Positions 1 through 6,001 of a stretch of DNA of 8,342 nucleotides are shown in pieces (the first letter of the stretch is position 1; each line of letters starts with the position of its first letter). The position numbers and the translations under genes were made by a program. Under the pieces are notes generated by a model. The model saw nothing but the letters and a program-made list of their open reading frames with translations, did no database searches and was not told the DNA's origin. Source of the stretch: WHSM01 sp050701635 (lineage in GTDB: Bacteria > Actinomycetota > Actinomycetes > Mycobacteriales > Micromonosporaceae); contig JBOGDF010000253.1 in NCBI GenBank assembly GCA_050701635.1, forward strand, positions 1-8,342, written 5' to 3'.

Positions 1-21
1 GGACGAACCTGCGCCTTGCCG

Positions 22-73
22 GCGAGGGTGCCGAGTCCCGGGCGTGAGGCATCGAGGGAGTCGGCACCCTCGC
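22..73 (-). terminator. Long stem-loop downstream of ponA2, probable terminator
   Basis: Bases 22-34 (GCGAGGGTGCCGA) are perfectly complementary to 61-73. After a single G/G mismatch the helix continues with 36-39 pairing 56-59, giving 17 pairs around a 16-base loop. It starts 47 bases past the ponA2 stop codon. No U-tract follows, which is common for actinobacterial terminators. It could equally end a transcript entering from the left on the plus strand. Nothing else recognisable lies in bases 1-120. Confidence 0.55.
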
Positions 74-120
74 AGCCGCCTGGCACCTGTCTCGCTCGAC
101 CAAGATCCACAGGACAGACC

Positions 121-2601
121 CTAGTCGTCGGGCGGCCAGCAGGGGTCGCGTGGCGACGGTCGACAGGTCGGGTCGCCGCCGGGCGGATCGGTCGGGTCGC
201 CTGGTTTCTTCGGCGACTTGGACGGATCCGGCTTCGGCTTCTCGCCGTTGCTGATGAAGATCGTCACGTAGCCGCCCTTGGGCGCCTCGCCGGTGGGCTT
301 CACGTACGCCACCGACCCGGCAGCGCAGTTGGACGGCACCCGGTCGGGGTACTCCCGCACCTTGAAGCCGGCGTCCTCCAGGATGCTCTTCGCCTCCTCG
401 GGGCTGCGGCAGGCGACCGACGGCAGCGGCACCATGTCGCCCTTGGCGAGGCTCGGCGGCGGCGCCGGGAAGTTCCTCATCTTCGCGTCGCCGTAGTACG
501 CGCGCACGATCTCCCCGAACGCGTAACTGGGGTCCGTGGCGGCGTACACAGAATTCTTGTTGTAGTCCGGGTCGGTTTCGAACATCGCGCCGGCGAGCTT
601 CGGCGTGTAGCCGGCGAACCAGGCGGCCTGGTTGCTGTCGGTGGTACCGGTCTTGCCGGCGACCGGCTGGTTGATGTTGCGGCCTACCGAGGCGCCGGTG
701 GCGCCGCCGTTGCAGGAGCCGCCCTGCGCCGGGTCGCCGACCGGGCAGCGCGCGGCGTCGGTGGCGGCGCGTGCCACGTCCGGGCTGAGCACCTGCTTGC
801 AGGTGGGCTTGACCGGGACTTCCTTGCCAGTACGGTCGAGCACCTTCGCCACCGGCAGCGGGTCGCAGTATTTCCCGTCGGCGGCGACCGTGGCGTACGC
901 GTTGGCCAGCTCGATCGGCGTGGTGTTGGCGACGCCGATGGTGAACGCGCCCCAGCCCTTGGTGAGATCGGGCTTGGTCGCCATCTTGATGTCGTTGCCG
1001 TGCCAGGTGAGGCCGAGCCGCTCGGCCATCCGTACCGCCTTCTCGGCGCCGACGGTCTCGACCAGCTGCACGAAGTACGTGTTCACCGAGCGACCGAAGC
1101 CGTCCCACATGTTGCGCTGTCCGGCCATGCTCTTGTCGGCGTTCTTCGGGCACCAGTGGTAGACGCCGTCGACCTTGCAGGCCGACTTGTCAGATGCGGA
1201 GCCGCCGACGTACATGGATTTGTACTGGTGCGGCGACTGGAACGAGGTGGCCAGCGGCATGCCCTCCTCGAGCGCCGCCAGCATGGTGAAGATCTTGAAC
1301 GTGGAACCCGCCTGGTAGCCGAGGCCGCCGTCGCCGCCGAGCAACGCGTTGGTGGTGTTCGGGTAGTTGCCCTTCACCTTGCCCTTGTACTTCGCGCGGA
1401 TCGCCGGGTCGGAGTGCTGGTGGTTGCCGGTGGAGGTGTTGCTGTAGATCCGGTTGACCGCCATCGCCTTGATCCGGCCACTGCCGGGCTCGATGAACAC
1501 CCCGCCCAGGGCGTACTTGTTGTGTACGTCCTTCTTGCTCAGGATGTTCTTCATCGCGGCGGACTGCAGCTTCGGGTCCAGCGACGTGATGATCTTGTAG
1601 CCGCCGCTCTTCAGGTTGGCTTCCCGCTCGTTACGGTTGGCGCCGAACGCCTTCTGCGCCTTCCACCAGCTCACGAAGTACGCGCAGAAGAAGCCCCAGT
1701 CCTTGTGGTTGGGGGGCACCTCGGTGCAGGTGTTCGGCGGGGCCTTGCGCTTGAGCTTCAGCTCGCGCTTCTGCGCTTCCTCGCCGTCGGCGGCGTTGAC
1801 GTACCCGAGAGCGATCATGCGGTTGATCACCCAGTTGCGCCGGGCGAGGGTGGCTTCCCGCACCTTCGGGTCCTTGGACGCGGGGTCGTAGACGCTGGGC
1901 GCCCGGACCATCGCCGCCAGCATCGCGGCCTCTTCCAGGGTGAGGTCCTTCGGGTGCTTGCTGTAGTACGCGTAGCTGGCGGCGTACACGCCGTACGCCT
2001 TGTGCCCGAAGTACGCGATGTTCAGGTAGTTCTCGAGGATCTGGTCCTTGGACAGCCGCTTCTCCAGCGCGATCGCATACCGGATCTCCTTGATCTTGCG
2101 GGAGGAGGTGCGCGCGGTGGCGGCCCGCTTCTCCGGCTCGCTGCTCGCGGAGTAGACCAGCGCCTGGCGTACGTACTGCATGGTCAGGGTGGAGGCGCCC
2201 TGCCTGGTCTCGCCGGCCTTGCTGTTCGCGACCAGCGCCCGCAGCACGCCCTTCAGGTCGACGCCGTGGTGGTCGTAGAACCGGTTGTCCTCGGCGGCCA
2301 CGATCGCTTCGCGGATCACCGGCGACATCTCCTTGAGCGAGATGTTCTGCCGGTTCTCCTCGTAGAACCCGGTGATGCGGGTCTTGCCGTCGGCGGCGTA
2401 CAGGTAGCTGGTCTCCGGGGGAGGCAGCACCTCCAGGTCGTCGGGCAGCTCCTGGAAGTTGTCGGCGCCGACCTTGGCGGCCAGTCCGGTGACGGCTAAC
2501 GCCGGGAACGCGGCGGCTGCGACCACCAGTCCGGCGAGCAGACCACATATCACGAGGGACGCGGCGTTGTTGACCAGGCTTCGAGCTCGCAAACGAACCA
2601 C
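121..2601 (-). CDS. ponA2: Bifunctional class A penicillin-binding protein with PASTA domain (PonA2 type)
   Basis: This membrane-anchored enzyme polymerises lipid II glycan (GT51) and cross-links the stem peptides outside the cell. With a GTG start it is 826 residues, close to mycobacterial PonA2. One membrane helix lies at about 13-38. The GT51 domain carries the catalytic Glu104 in EDNRFYDHHG, GASTLTMQ at 135-142, and the later KDQILENYLN motif. The transpeptidase domain has STFK (Ser433, Lys436), SVN at 505-507 and KTG at 650-652. One PASTA domain spans about 722-786, followed by a Pro/Lys/Asp-rich tail with two Cys. All catalytic motifs are intact. The frame stays open upstream to an ATG at 2829, but those 76 codons do not look like this family and precede the basic residues and helix, so GTG at 2601 is preferred. 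It has only a weak ribosome site, so the start is uncertain. Leu35 is encoded by TTA (2497-2499). The gene is divergent from wblA, as whiB4 and ponA2 are in mycobacteria. Confidence 0.93.
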   Translation of the reverse strand: MVRLRARSLVNNAASLVICGLLAGLVVAAAAFPALAVTGLAAKVGADNFQELPDDLEVLPPPETSYLYAADGKTRITGFYEENRQNISLKEMSPVIREAIVAAEDNRFYDHHGVDLKGVLRALVANSKAGETRQGASTLTMQYVRQALVYSASSEPEKRAATARTSSRKIKEIRYAIALEKRLSKDQILENYLNIAYFGHKAYGVYAASYAYYSKHPKDLTLEEAAMLAAMVRAPSVYDPASKDPKVREATLARRNWVINRMIALGYVNAADGEEAQKRELKLKRKAPPNTCTEVPPNHKDWGFFCAYFVSWWKAQKAFGANRNEREANLKSGGYKIITSLDPKLQSAAMKNILSKKDVHNKYALGGVFIEPGSGRIKAMAVNRIYSNTSTGNHQHSDPAIRAKYKGKVKGNYPNTTNALLGGDGGLGYQAGSTFKIFTMLAALEEGMPLATSFQSPHQYKSMYVGGSASDKSACKVDGVYHWCPKNADKSMAGQRNMWDGFGRSVNTYFVQLVETVGAEKAVRMAERLGLTWHGNDIKMATKPDLTKGWGAFTIGVANTTPIELANAYATVAADGKYCDPLPVAKVLDRTGKEVPVKPTCKQVLSPDVARAATDAARCPVGDPAQGGSCNGGATGASVGRNINQPVAGKTGTTDSNQAAWFAGYTPKLAGAMFETDPDYNKNSVYAATDPSYAFGEIVRAYYGDAKMRNFPAPPPSLAKGDMVPLPSVACRSPEEAKSILEDAGFKVREYPDRVPSNCAAGSVAYVKPTGEAPKGGYVTIFISNGEKPKPDPSKSPKKPGDPTDPPGGDPTCRPSPRDPCWPPDD

Positions 2602-2683
2602 CGGACCAGGGTACGCGACTGCCGCGAGGTCGTTGGGGGCGGCGGGTTGCGTGGACCGATGATGTGCGATAAGGCCGTACCCG

Positions 2684-2689
2684 TATCTA
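2684..2689 (-). promoter_or_regulatory. Candidate -10 element for ponA2
   Basis: On the minus strand the hexamer TAGATA resembles actinobacterial -10 boxes. A transcript starting about 7 bases downstream would have a leader of about 75 bases before the GTG at 2601. No good -35 box is visible 17-18 bases upstream; the best match there is GACGAA. The call is weak. Confidence 0.3.
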
Positions 2690-2761
2690 AAGCCGTCTTG
2701 ATTCCGTTTCGTCCAGACAGAGGGGTGGGTATGCCCCAGATCGAGATTGGGCCCCAGCGTA

Positions 2762-2774
2762 CCGGTCTGACCGG
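2762..2774. promoter_or_regulatory. Dyad CCGGTC-T-GACCGG
   Basis: Perfect 6-base arms around a single central base. It lies about 70 bases upstream of the candidate ponA2 -10 box, so it could be an operator for ponA2 control. A short dyad like this can arise by chance in GC-rich DNA. Confidence 0.3.
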
Positions 2775-2824
2775 GACGTGGGCACCCGATGTGTCCTACA
2801 AGTACGGTGCGACCCAATTTGGTC

Positions 2825-2851
2825 CGCAACGTTGCGTAGTTGGACGACTAC
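2825..2851. promoter_or_regulatory. Two abutting dyads, candidate operator
   Basis: The perfect 12-bp palindrome CGCAACGTTGCG (2825-2836) shares its last base with a second dyad, GTAGT-N6-ACTAC (2836-2851). They sit roughly in the middle of the ponA2/wblA gap, about 75 bases upstream of the candidate wblA -35 box. The back-to-back arrangement is more suggestive of a protein binding site than either dyad alone. The bound protein is unknown. Confidence 0.4.
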
Positions 2852-2869
2852 AGACAATGATGTACGGGT

Positions 2870-2890
2870 GAGCACGCAGCACTTGTGCTC
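2870..2890. promoter_or_regulatory. Nested dyad upstream of wblA
   Basis: GAGCAC (2870-2875) and GTGCTC (2885-2890) form an inverted repeat over a 9-base spacer. The right arm also takes part in a tighter dyad, AGCAC-TT-GTGCT (2878-2889). It lies about 32 bases upstream of the candidate wblA -35 box, where an activator or repressor of wblA would be expected to bind. Confidence 0.4.
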
Positions 2891-2921
2891 GCGCTAGAGG
2901 GGTAATCGGGCCGAACGGTCG

Positions 2922-2951
2922 TTGTCGACTCGGGCAACTGGTTCGTAATCT
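2922..2951 (+). promoter_or_regulatory. Candidate wblA promoter
   Basis: TTGTCG (2922-2927) and TAATCT (2946-2951) are separated by 18 bases and resemble a vegetative sigma -35/-10 pair. Transcription would start near 2958, giving a leader of about 65 bases. The leader contains a small dyad (CGGCG/CGCCG, 2968-2983) and two tiny open frames. Confidence 0.45.
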
Positions 2952-2972
2952 GCGAGCTGGGGCAGTCCGGCG

Positions 2973-3022
2973 ATGGGGCGCCGTTCGGGCTGATGGGGGG
3001 ACAAATAAGGGGGGTCTGGTAA
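2973..3022 (+). other. Two tiny upstream open frames in the wblA leader
   Basis: The first frame, ATG at 2973, encodes six residues and ends with TGA at 2991-2993. That stop overlaps the ATG of a second frame (TGATG). The second frame encodes nine residues (MGGQIRGVW) and ends with TAA at 3020-3022, two bases before the wblA ATG. Stop-start overlap followed by near contact with the main start would allow translational coupling. Neither frame has a strong ribosome site of its own, so this may be chance. Confidence 0.25.
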
Positions 3023-3024
3023 AG

Positions 3025-3327
3025 ATGGGCCTGATCGTGGACTGGGCGAGCCAGGCGGCATGCCGGGACGGTGACCCGGATGCGCTATTCGTCCAAGGGG
3101 CGGAGCAGAACGTCGCCAAGCGCGTCTGCCGCAGCTGCCCCGTGCGTTACGAATGCCTGGCTGACGCACTGGACAACCGGATCGAGTTCGGCGTCTGGGG
3201 TGGGATGACCGAGCGAGAACGGCGGGCGCTACTGCGCCGGCACCCCGCCGTAGCGAGCTGGCGCGTCCTGTTCGAGGCGGCTCTCGAGTCCAAACAGCAC
3301 CCGGCCACGCTGGCGAAGGCTGGCTGA
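3025..3327 (+). CDS. wblA: WhiB-like iron-sulfur regulator, WblA/WhiB4 type
   Basis: This 100-residue protein has the four Wbl cysteines that hold a [4Fe-4S] cluster: Cys13, Cys35, Cys38 and Cys44 (C-x2-C-x5-C for the last three). They are followed by the family's GVWGG turn at 56-60 and a basic stretch, TERERRALLRR, typical of the DNA-binding end. Wbl proteins sense oxygen, nitric oxide or redox state and act on transcription, often with the principal sigma factor. Assignment to the WblA/WhiB4 branch rests mainly on neighbours: ponA2 divergent and the ArsA-type ATPase convergent, as in Streptomyces wblA and mycobacterial whiB4. WblA governs development and antibiotic production in Streptomyces; WhiB4 governs oxidative stress response in Mycobacterium. 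The start is set by a very purine-rich ribosome site, AAGGGGGG (3007-3014), 10 bases before ATG. Confidence 0.93.
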   Translation: MGLIVDWASQAACRDGDPDALFVQGAEQNVAKRVCRSCPVRYECLADALDNRIEFGVWGGMTERERRALLRRHPAVASWRVLFEAALESKQHPATLAKAG

Positions 3328-3342
3328 GCCCGGCTACATAAC

Positions 3343-3392
3343 CTTGGGGTTTTGGCTGCTCCCGGGCGGTGCCGGGCAGCCAAAACCCCAAG
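3343..3392. terminator. Bidirectional terminator between wblA and bagB
   Basis: Two perfectly complementary 17-base arms (CTTGGGGTTTTGGCTGC at 3343-3359, and 3376-3392) flank a 16-base GC-rich loop. The arms contain T4 and A4 runs. The hairpin sits between the convergent stops of wblA (3327) and bagB (3431), so it can end both transcripts. It is the best terminator in the window. Confidence 0.85.
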
Positions 3393-3430
3393 ATCGTCTT
3401 TAGGGGGTACGCGGTGCTGCCGCGCGAGCG

Positions 3431-4582
3431 TCAGCGAGTGCCCAGGTGGGTGCCGATGTCGCGGAGCCCCTCCAGGTCGTGGACATCCTCGGGCTGGGCC
3501 GGGATCTCGGTCACCGGTACGGTGGGATGGGCGCGCCGGAACCGGTCCGCGATCCGGGATTCGCGGCTGACCTGGCGTACCAGATCGGCATGGAGCAGCA
3601 GCACGTCGGCGGTGAGCGCGGCCGACCTCCCCTCGGTCCCGGTGAGCGCCTCCGCGGCCGCCACCGCCCGCTCCGCCGACAGCCCCGGTACGGCGAGCCC
3701 GTGCACCCGGTTGAGCACCAGCCCGGCGAGCGGCATCTTCTCCTCCGACAGCCGCCCGGCGAAGTAGCCCGCCTCCCGTACCGCGTCCGGCTCCGGGGTC
3801 GCCACCACCAGGAACGCCGTCTGCTTCGCCTGCAACACCTGGTACGTGTGCGCCGCCCGGTCCGCGAAGCCGCCGAACATCGAATCCAGCGACGCCACGA
3901 ACGTCGACAGGTCGCCGATCAGCTGGCCGCCCAGGATCTTGTGCATCGCCCGGCCGAAGATGTTCAGCGACGAGCCGAGCATCTTGAGCATGCTCAGGCC
4001 ACCGACGCGCGCCGGCGCGAGCAGGATCCTCAGCATCCGGCTGTCCAGGAACTTCGCCAGCCGCTTCGGCGCGTCCAGGAAATCCAGCGCGGAACGCGAC
4101 GGCGGAGTGTCCACGATGATCAGATCCCAGCCGCCGTCGGCGATGTCGATGGCGGACAGCTGGGACAGTTTCTCCATCGCCATGTACTCCTGCGTACCGG
4201 CGAAGGTGCTGCTCATCGCCTGGTAGAACGGGTTGGCGAAGATCTCCTTGGCCTGCTGCGGCGTACTGTGCGCGAGCACCACCTCGTCGAAGGTGCGCTT
4301 CATGTCGAGCATCATCGCGTGCAGCTCGCCGCCGTTGTCCGGCTTGGTCTCCGGCACCGGCCGCGGTGTGTTGTCGAGCTGGGTCAGCCCCATCGACTGC
4401 GCCAGCCGCCGCGCCGGGTCGATGGTCAGCACCACCGTACGCCGCCCGTGCCGCTCGGCCGCCCGCAGCGCGAGCGCCGCCGCCGTGGTGGTCTTCCCGA
4501 CCCCACCCGCGCCACAGCACACGATGATCCGGATCCCCGGGTCGCCGAGGATCGCGTCGAGATCAAGCCGCGCGTGGCCCAT
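3431..4582 (-). CDS. bagB: ArsA/Get3-like ATPase, BagB (Rv3680) type
   Basis: This 383-residue P-loop ATPase belongs to the ArsA/Get3 group of the SIMIBI class. The Walker A is GAGGVGKTT (24-32), switch I IDPARR (54-59) and switch II DTPP (158-161). The first lysine of the usual deviant Walker A (GKGGxGKT) is replaced by Ala25. Its only cysteines, Cys22 and Cys23, are adjacent, so there is no CxxC zinc site as in eukaryotic Get3. Length and the position next to whiB4 match M. tuberculosis Rv3680 (BagB), which acts with Rv3679 (BagA); loss of the pair affects growth on glycerol. Arsenite transport is unlikely, since no ArsB or ArsR is nearby. The ATG at 4582 has only a weak AGG 8 bases upstream. 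It follows gntR by 23 bases and is probably co-transcribed with it. Chaperone or targeting function is inferred from the family. Confidence 0.88.
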   Translation of the reverse strand: MGHARLDLDAILGDPGIRIIVCCGAGGVGKTTTAAALALRAAERHGRRTVVLTIDPARRLAQSMGLTQLDNTPRPVPETKPDNGGELHAMMLDMKRTFDEVVLAHSTPQQAKEIFANPFYQAMSSTFAGTQEYMAMEKLSQLSAIDIADGGWDLIIVDTPPSRSALDFLDAPKRLAKFLDSRMLRILLAPARVGGLSMLKMLGSSLNIFGRAMHKILGGQLIGDLSTFVASLDSMFGGFADRAAHTYQVLQAKQTAFLVVATPEPDAVREAGYFAGRLSEEKMPLAGLVLNRVHGLAVPGLSAERAVAAAEALTGTEGRSAALTADVLLLHADLVRQVSRESRIADRFRRAHPTVPVTEIPAQPEDVHDLEGLRDIGTHLGTR

Positions 4583-4605
4583 CTCGCGAGCCTATCCGGG
4601 TCGGG

Positions 4606-5484
4606 TCAGGTGATCGGGATCCGGTAGTGCAGCCGGTAGCGCCGCCCCGGCAACACGATGTCGGCGGTCTCCACCGGCCGGTCGCCGGCGGCGTAGTAGG
4701 TGCGTTGGATGTGCAGCACGCCGGTCCGGGTAGGCGGCAGCTTCAACCGCTCGATCTCGTCCGGGGTAGCCGCCCGGTCCGTGACCTCTTCCTCCGCATA
4801 TTCGATGGGTACGCCGATCGAATCCATCCGCGCCACCACGCCCACCGGCGCGTGGTCTCCGTGGGATGCGGTGCCGGACTCCTCGTATTCCGGCCACTCG
4901 ATCGGAGTGCCGCCCGTGATCGCCACCGGTTCCCAGGACTCGCTCAGCATGATCGGCACGTTGTCCGCCATGAATCGGTAGCGGGTGTACATCACGTCGT
5001 CATCGGGTTTGATCGACAGCCGAGCGGCCACGGCTGGCAGCGCCGGGATGCGCTGTGAGTGGAACTCCCATGTCGCGCGGTAGCCCGCTTGCGCAGCGTC
5101 CCTCGCGAAGGGGGAGCCGCGGCTGATCCGGTCGGGCTGGCGATCGCGCGTCAATTGCGAGCGGCGAGTGGGGCGCGGCTCTTCTTGAAGGACGTAGACG
5201 CCGGAGCCCTTGCGCGCCTCGACGAGACCTTCGGAGACCAGGATCTGGCGGACGTTCTTGATGATCGTGTTGGAGACGCCGTAGCGGCGCATCAGCTGCG
5301 CCTCGCTCGGCAGCTTCGTGCCCGGCGGCAGCTCGCCGCTACTGATCTGTGCACGCAGGTCCGCCGCGATCCGCAGGTATGCCGGCTGCCCGGTGGCCTG
5401 CTCCGCGGCGCCGTCTGCGCCTCGGTCTGCGGCTCCCTCTCCGGGTCGATCTGTGGCTCGATCTGCGGCTGGATCAGTGGGCAC
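4606..5484 (-). CDS. GntR/HutC-family transcriptional regulator with UTRA domain
   Basis: This is a cytoplasmic repressor-type protein of 292 residues. Residues 34-99 form the GntR winged helix (AYLRIAADLRAQI, LPPGTKLPSEAQL, then GLVEARKGSGVYV). Residues about 120-288 fit a UTRA ligand-binding domain, including the late RTYYAAGDRPVE segment usual for HutC members. The ligand cannot be read from sequence. GTG at 5484 is chosen because a clear ribosome site, GAGGGGGTGAG, lies just upstream; the next in-frame Met is inside the winged helix. The first 33 residues are an unusual Ala/Asp/Arg/Gly-rich tail containing a duplicated AADR/ATDR unit. The gene is divergent from the small cysteine gene across a perfect palindrome, suggesting autoregulation, and is 23 bases ahead of bagB. 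No such regulator lies between the two ATPase genes in Mycobacterium, so it looks like an insertion. Confidence 0.9.
   Translation of the reverse strand: MPTDPAADRATDRPGEGAADRGADGAAEQATGQPAYLRIAADLRAQISSGELPPGTKLPSEAQLMRRYGVSNTIIKNVRQILVSEGLVEARKGSGVYVLQEEPRPTRRSQLTRDRQPDRISRGSPFARDAAQAGYRATWEFHSQRIPALPAVAARLSIKPDDDVMYTRYRFMADNVPIMLSESWEPVAITGGTPIEWPEYEESGTASHGDHAPVGVVARMDSIGVPIEYAEEEVTDRAATPDEIERLKLPPTRTGVLHIQRTYYAAGDRPVETADIVLPGRRYRLHYRIPIT
5446..5469. repeat. Two 12-bp tandem repeats in the gntR N-terminus
   Basis: TCGATCTGTGGC (5446-5457) is followed directly by TCGATCTGCGGC (5458-5469), with one base difference. More degenerate copies of CTGCGGCT lie just to the left (5426-5434). In the regulator they encode the AADR/ATDR units of the low-complexity N-terminal tail, so the tail probably grew by slippage. 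Confidence 0.6.
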
Positions 5485-5565
5485 GAACTCACCCCCTCGG
5501 TTGGCGTTCCCAATAGATCACGGCCGGACTCGGGGTGCCAATTTCCGCCTAGGCGTGGTCGTCAC

Positions 5566-5595
5566 TTGACTCATCGAAACCTAGTGCACTAGGTT
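5566..5595 (+). promoter_or_regulatory. Promoter for the small cysteine-rich gene
   Basis: TTGACT (5566-5571) matches the -35 consensus at five of six positions. TAGGTT (5590-5595) follows after 18 bases as the -10 box. Transcription would start near 5602, about 100 bases ahead of the ATG at 5705. The -10 box and most of the spacer lie inside the 24-bp palindrome, so a bound repressor would block it. Confidence 0.6.
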
Positions 5596-5598
5596 TCG
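5575..5598. promoter_or_regulatory. Perfect 24-bp palindrome, probable GntR operator
   Basis: The half-site CGAAACCTAGTG is followed immediately by its exact reverse complement. It is the most striking dyad in the window. It lies between gntR and the divergent small gene and covers promoter elements of both. GntR/HutC dimers bind palindromes in exactly this type of position, so the neighbouring regulator is the likely binder. That pairing is inferred, not shown. Confidence 0.8.
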
Positions 5599-5607
5599 GA
5601 GTGTCAC
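5578..5607 (-). promoter_or_regulatory. Promoter for gntR (and probably bagB)
   Basis: On the minus strand GTGACA (5602-5607) matches five of six -35 consensus bases, and TAGGTT (5578-5583) follows after 18 bases. The start would be near 5571, about 87 bases before the GTG of gntR. Its -10 box is the mirror image of the one serving the small gene, and both lie within the same palindrome. Confidence 0.55.
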
Positions 5608-5669
5608 CTCTGCTGAGCCCTCGGTTGGCACTGTGGGTACTGGCAGGGGTGGCTCAAGCGAGCATCACG

Positions 5670-5683
5670 ACGGTCACGACCGT
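5670..5683. promoter_or_regulatory. Dyad ACGGTC-AC-GACCGT in the small-gene leader
   Basis: Perfect 6-base arms around two central bases, located about 70 bases downstream of the expected transcription start and ahead of the ribosome site at 5691-5698. It could be a secondary operator or a small leader hairpin. Its sequence is unrelated to the 24-bp palindrome. Confidence 0.35.
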
Positions 5684-5704
5684 TTCGGCCGGGGGAGGCC
5701 ACCG

Positions 5705-6001
5705 ATGTCGGGTCACGCGCTCGATCCGTACACGCTGCTGTATGAGGTTGGTCGGCAGCTCCAGGCGTTACCGCTGGTGATGCGTAAGCACCGGCTGGTC
5801 GCGGCGCAACAGCTGTGCGAGTGCGGCCGGCTCCCGGTGCGCACACTGCCCGGCTTCGGGCTGCGCTGCGAGATCGCGTGCGAGCAATGGGACGTGGTGC
5901 ACGACGCGATGCGGCGGATCGTTACCTACGCCGAGGTCCCGACTCGGGCACTGGGACGCGTCGAGATCACCTGCCGCGGTTGCGGGCGCGGGACCTCGTG
6001 A
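5705..6001 (+). CDS. Small six-cysteine protein of unknown function
   Basis: The product is 98 residues, and I do not recognise the family. ATG at 5705 is chosen because GGGGGAGG (5691-5698) sits six bases upstream; an in-frame GTG at 5633 has no such site. The N-terminal 35 residues look helical and mildly basic (DPYTLLYEVGRQLQALPL, then MRKHR). Six cysteines follow as CxC (38, 40), CxxxC (55, 59) and a final CxxC (90, 93) five residues from the end. A zinc-binding fold is possible, but no named motif fits. No signal peptide or membrane segment is seen, so it is probably cytoplasmic. Leu22 is encoded by TTA (5768-5770), a rare codon in high-GC actinobacteria. The gene is divergent from gntR across a shared palindrome and convergent with bagA. 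It is probably the main target of the regulator; its role is unknown. Confidence 0.78.
   Translation: MSGHALDPYTLLYEVGRQLQALPLVMRKHRLVAAQQLCECGRLPVRTLPGFGLRCEIACEQWDVVHDAMRRIVTYAEVPTRALGRVEITCRGCGRGTS

Larger units (their letters stand above)
2602..3024. promoter_or_regulatory. Divergent ponA2/wblA intergenic region
   Basis: This gap of 423 bp separates the two divergent starts. I see no convincing gene in it; open frames here are extensions or shadows. It contains several separate dyads, candidate promoters in both directions and two tiny upstream frames before wblA, listed individually. A gap this long with so many dyads suggests control of both flanking genes by more than one regulator. 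WblA/WhiB4 is itself a plausible binder. Confidence 0.6.
5494..5629 (+). repeat. 12-bp direct repeat in the leaders of the two divergent genes
   Basis: CCCTCGGTTGGC occurs at 5494-5505 and again at 5618-5629. The left copy includes the complement of the gntR ribosome site; the right copy lies in the leader of the small gene. Because the genes are divergent, the two leader RNAs would be complementary over these 12 bases. Confidence 0.5.

Noticed and set aside
1..73. Possible tRNA on the minus strand, from GGTTCG near the left edge
   Set aside because: Only a T-loop-like GGTTCG is seen. The adjacent bases form a 17-pair stem instead of a cloverleaf.
16..2499. Long open frame of 827 codons on the plus strand opposite ponA2
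   Set aside because: It is the mirror frame of a GC-rich gene. The minus-strand product has all penicillin-binding protein motifs, while this one is an Arg/Val/Gly-rich string with no known domain.
2602..2829. N-terminal extension of ponA2 to the ATG at 2829
   Set aside because: The extra 76 residues do not resemble the family, lie before the basic residues and membrane helix, and cross the divergent promoter region and dyads.
2602..2870. Cyclic di-AMP or other riboswitch in the ponA2 leader
   Set aside because: Considered because such elements precede wall genes in actinobacteria, but I could not find the conserved core sequence.
5633..5704. Earlier GTG start for the small cysteine gene
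   Set aside because: No ribosome site precedes 5633, whereas GGGGGAGG is ideally placed before ATG 5705. The leader dyad at 5670-5683 would also be coding.
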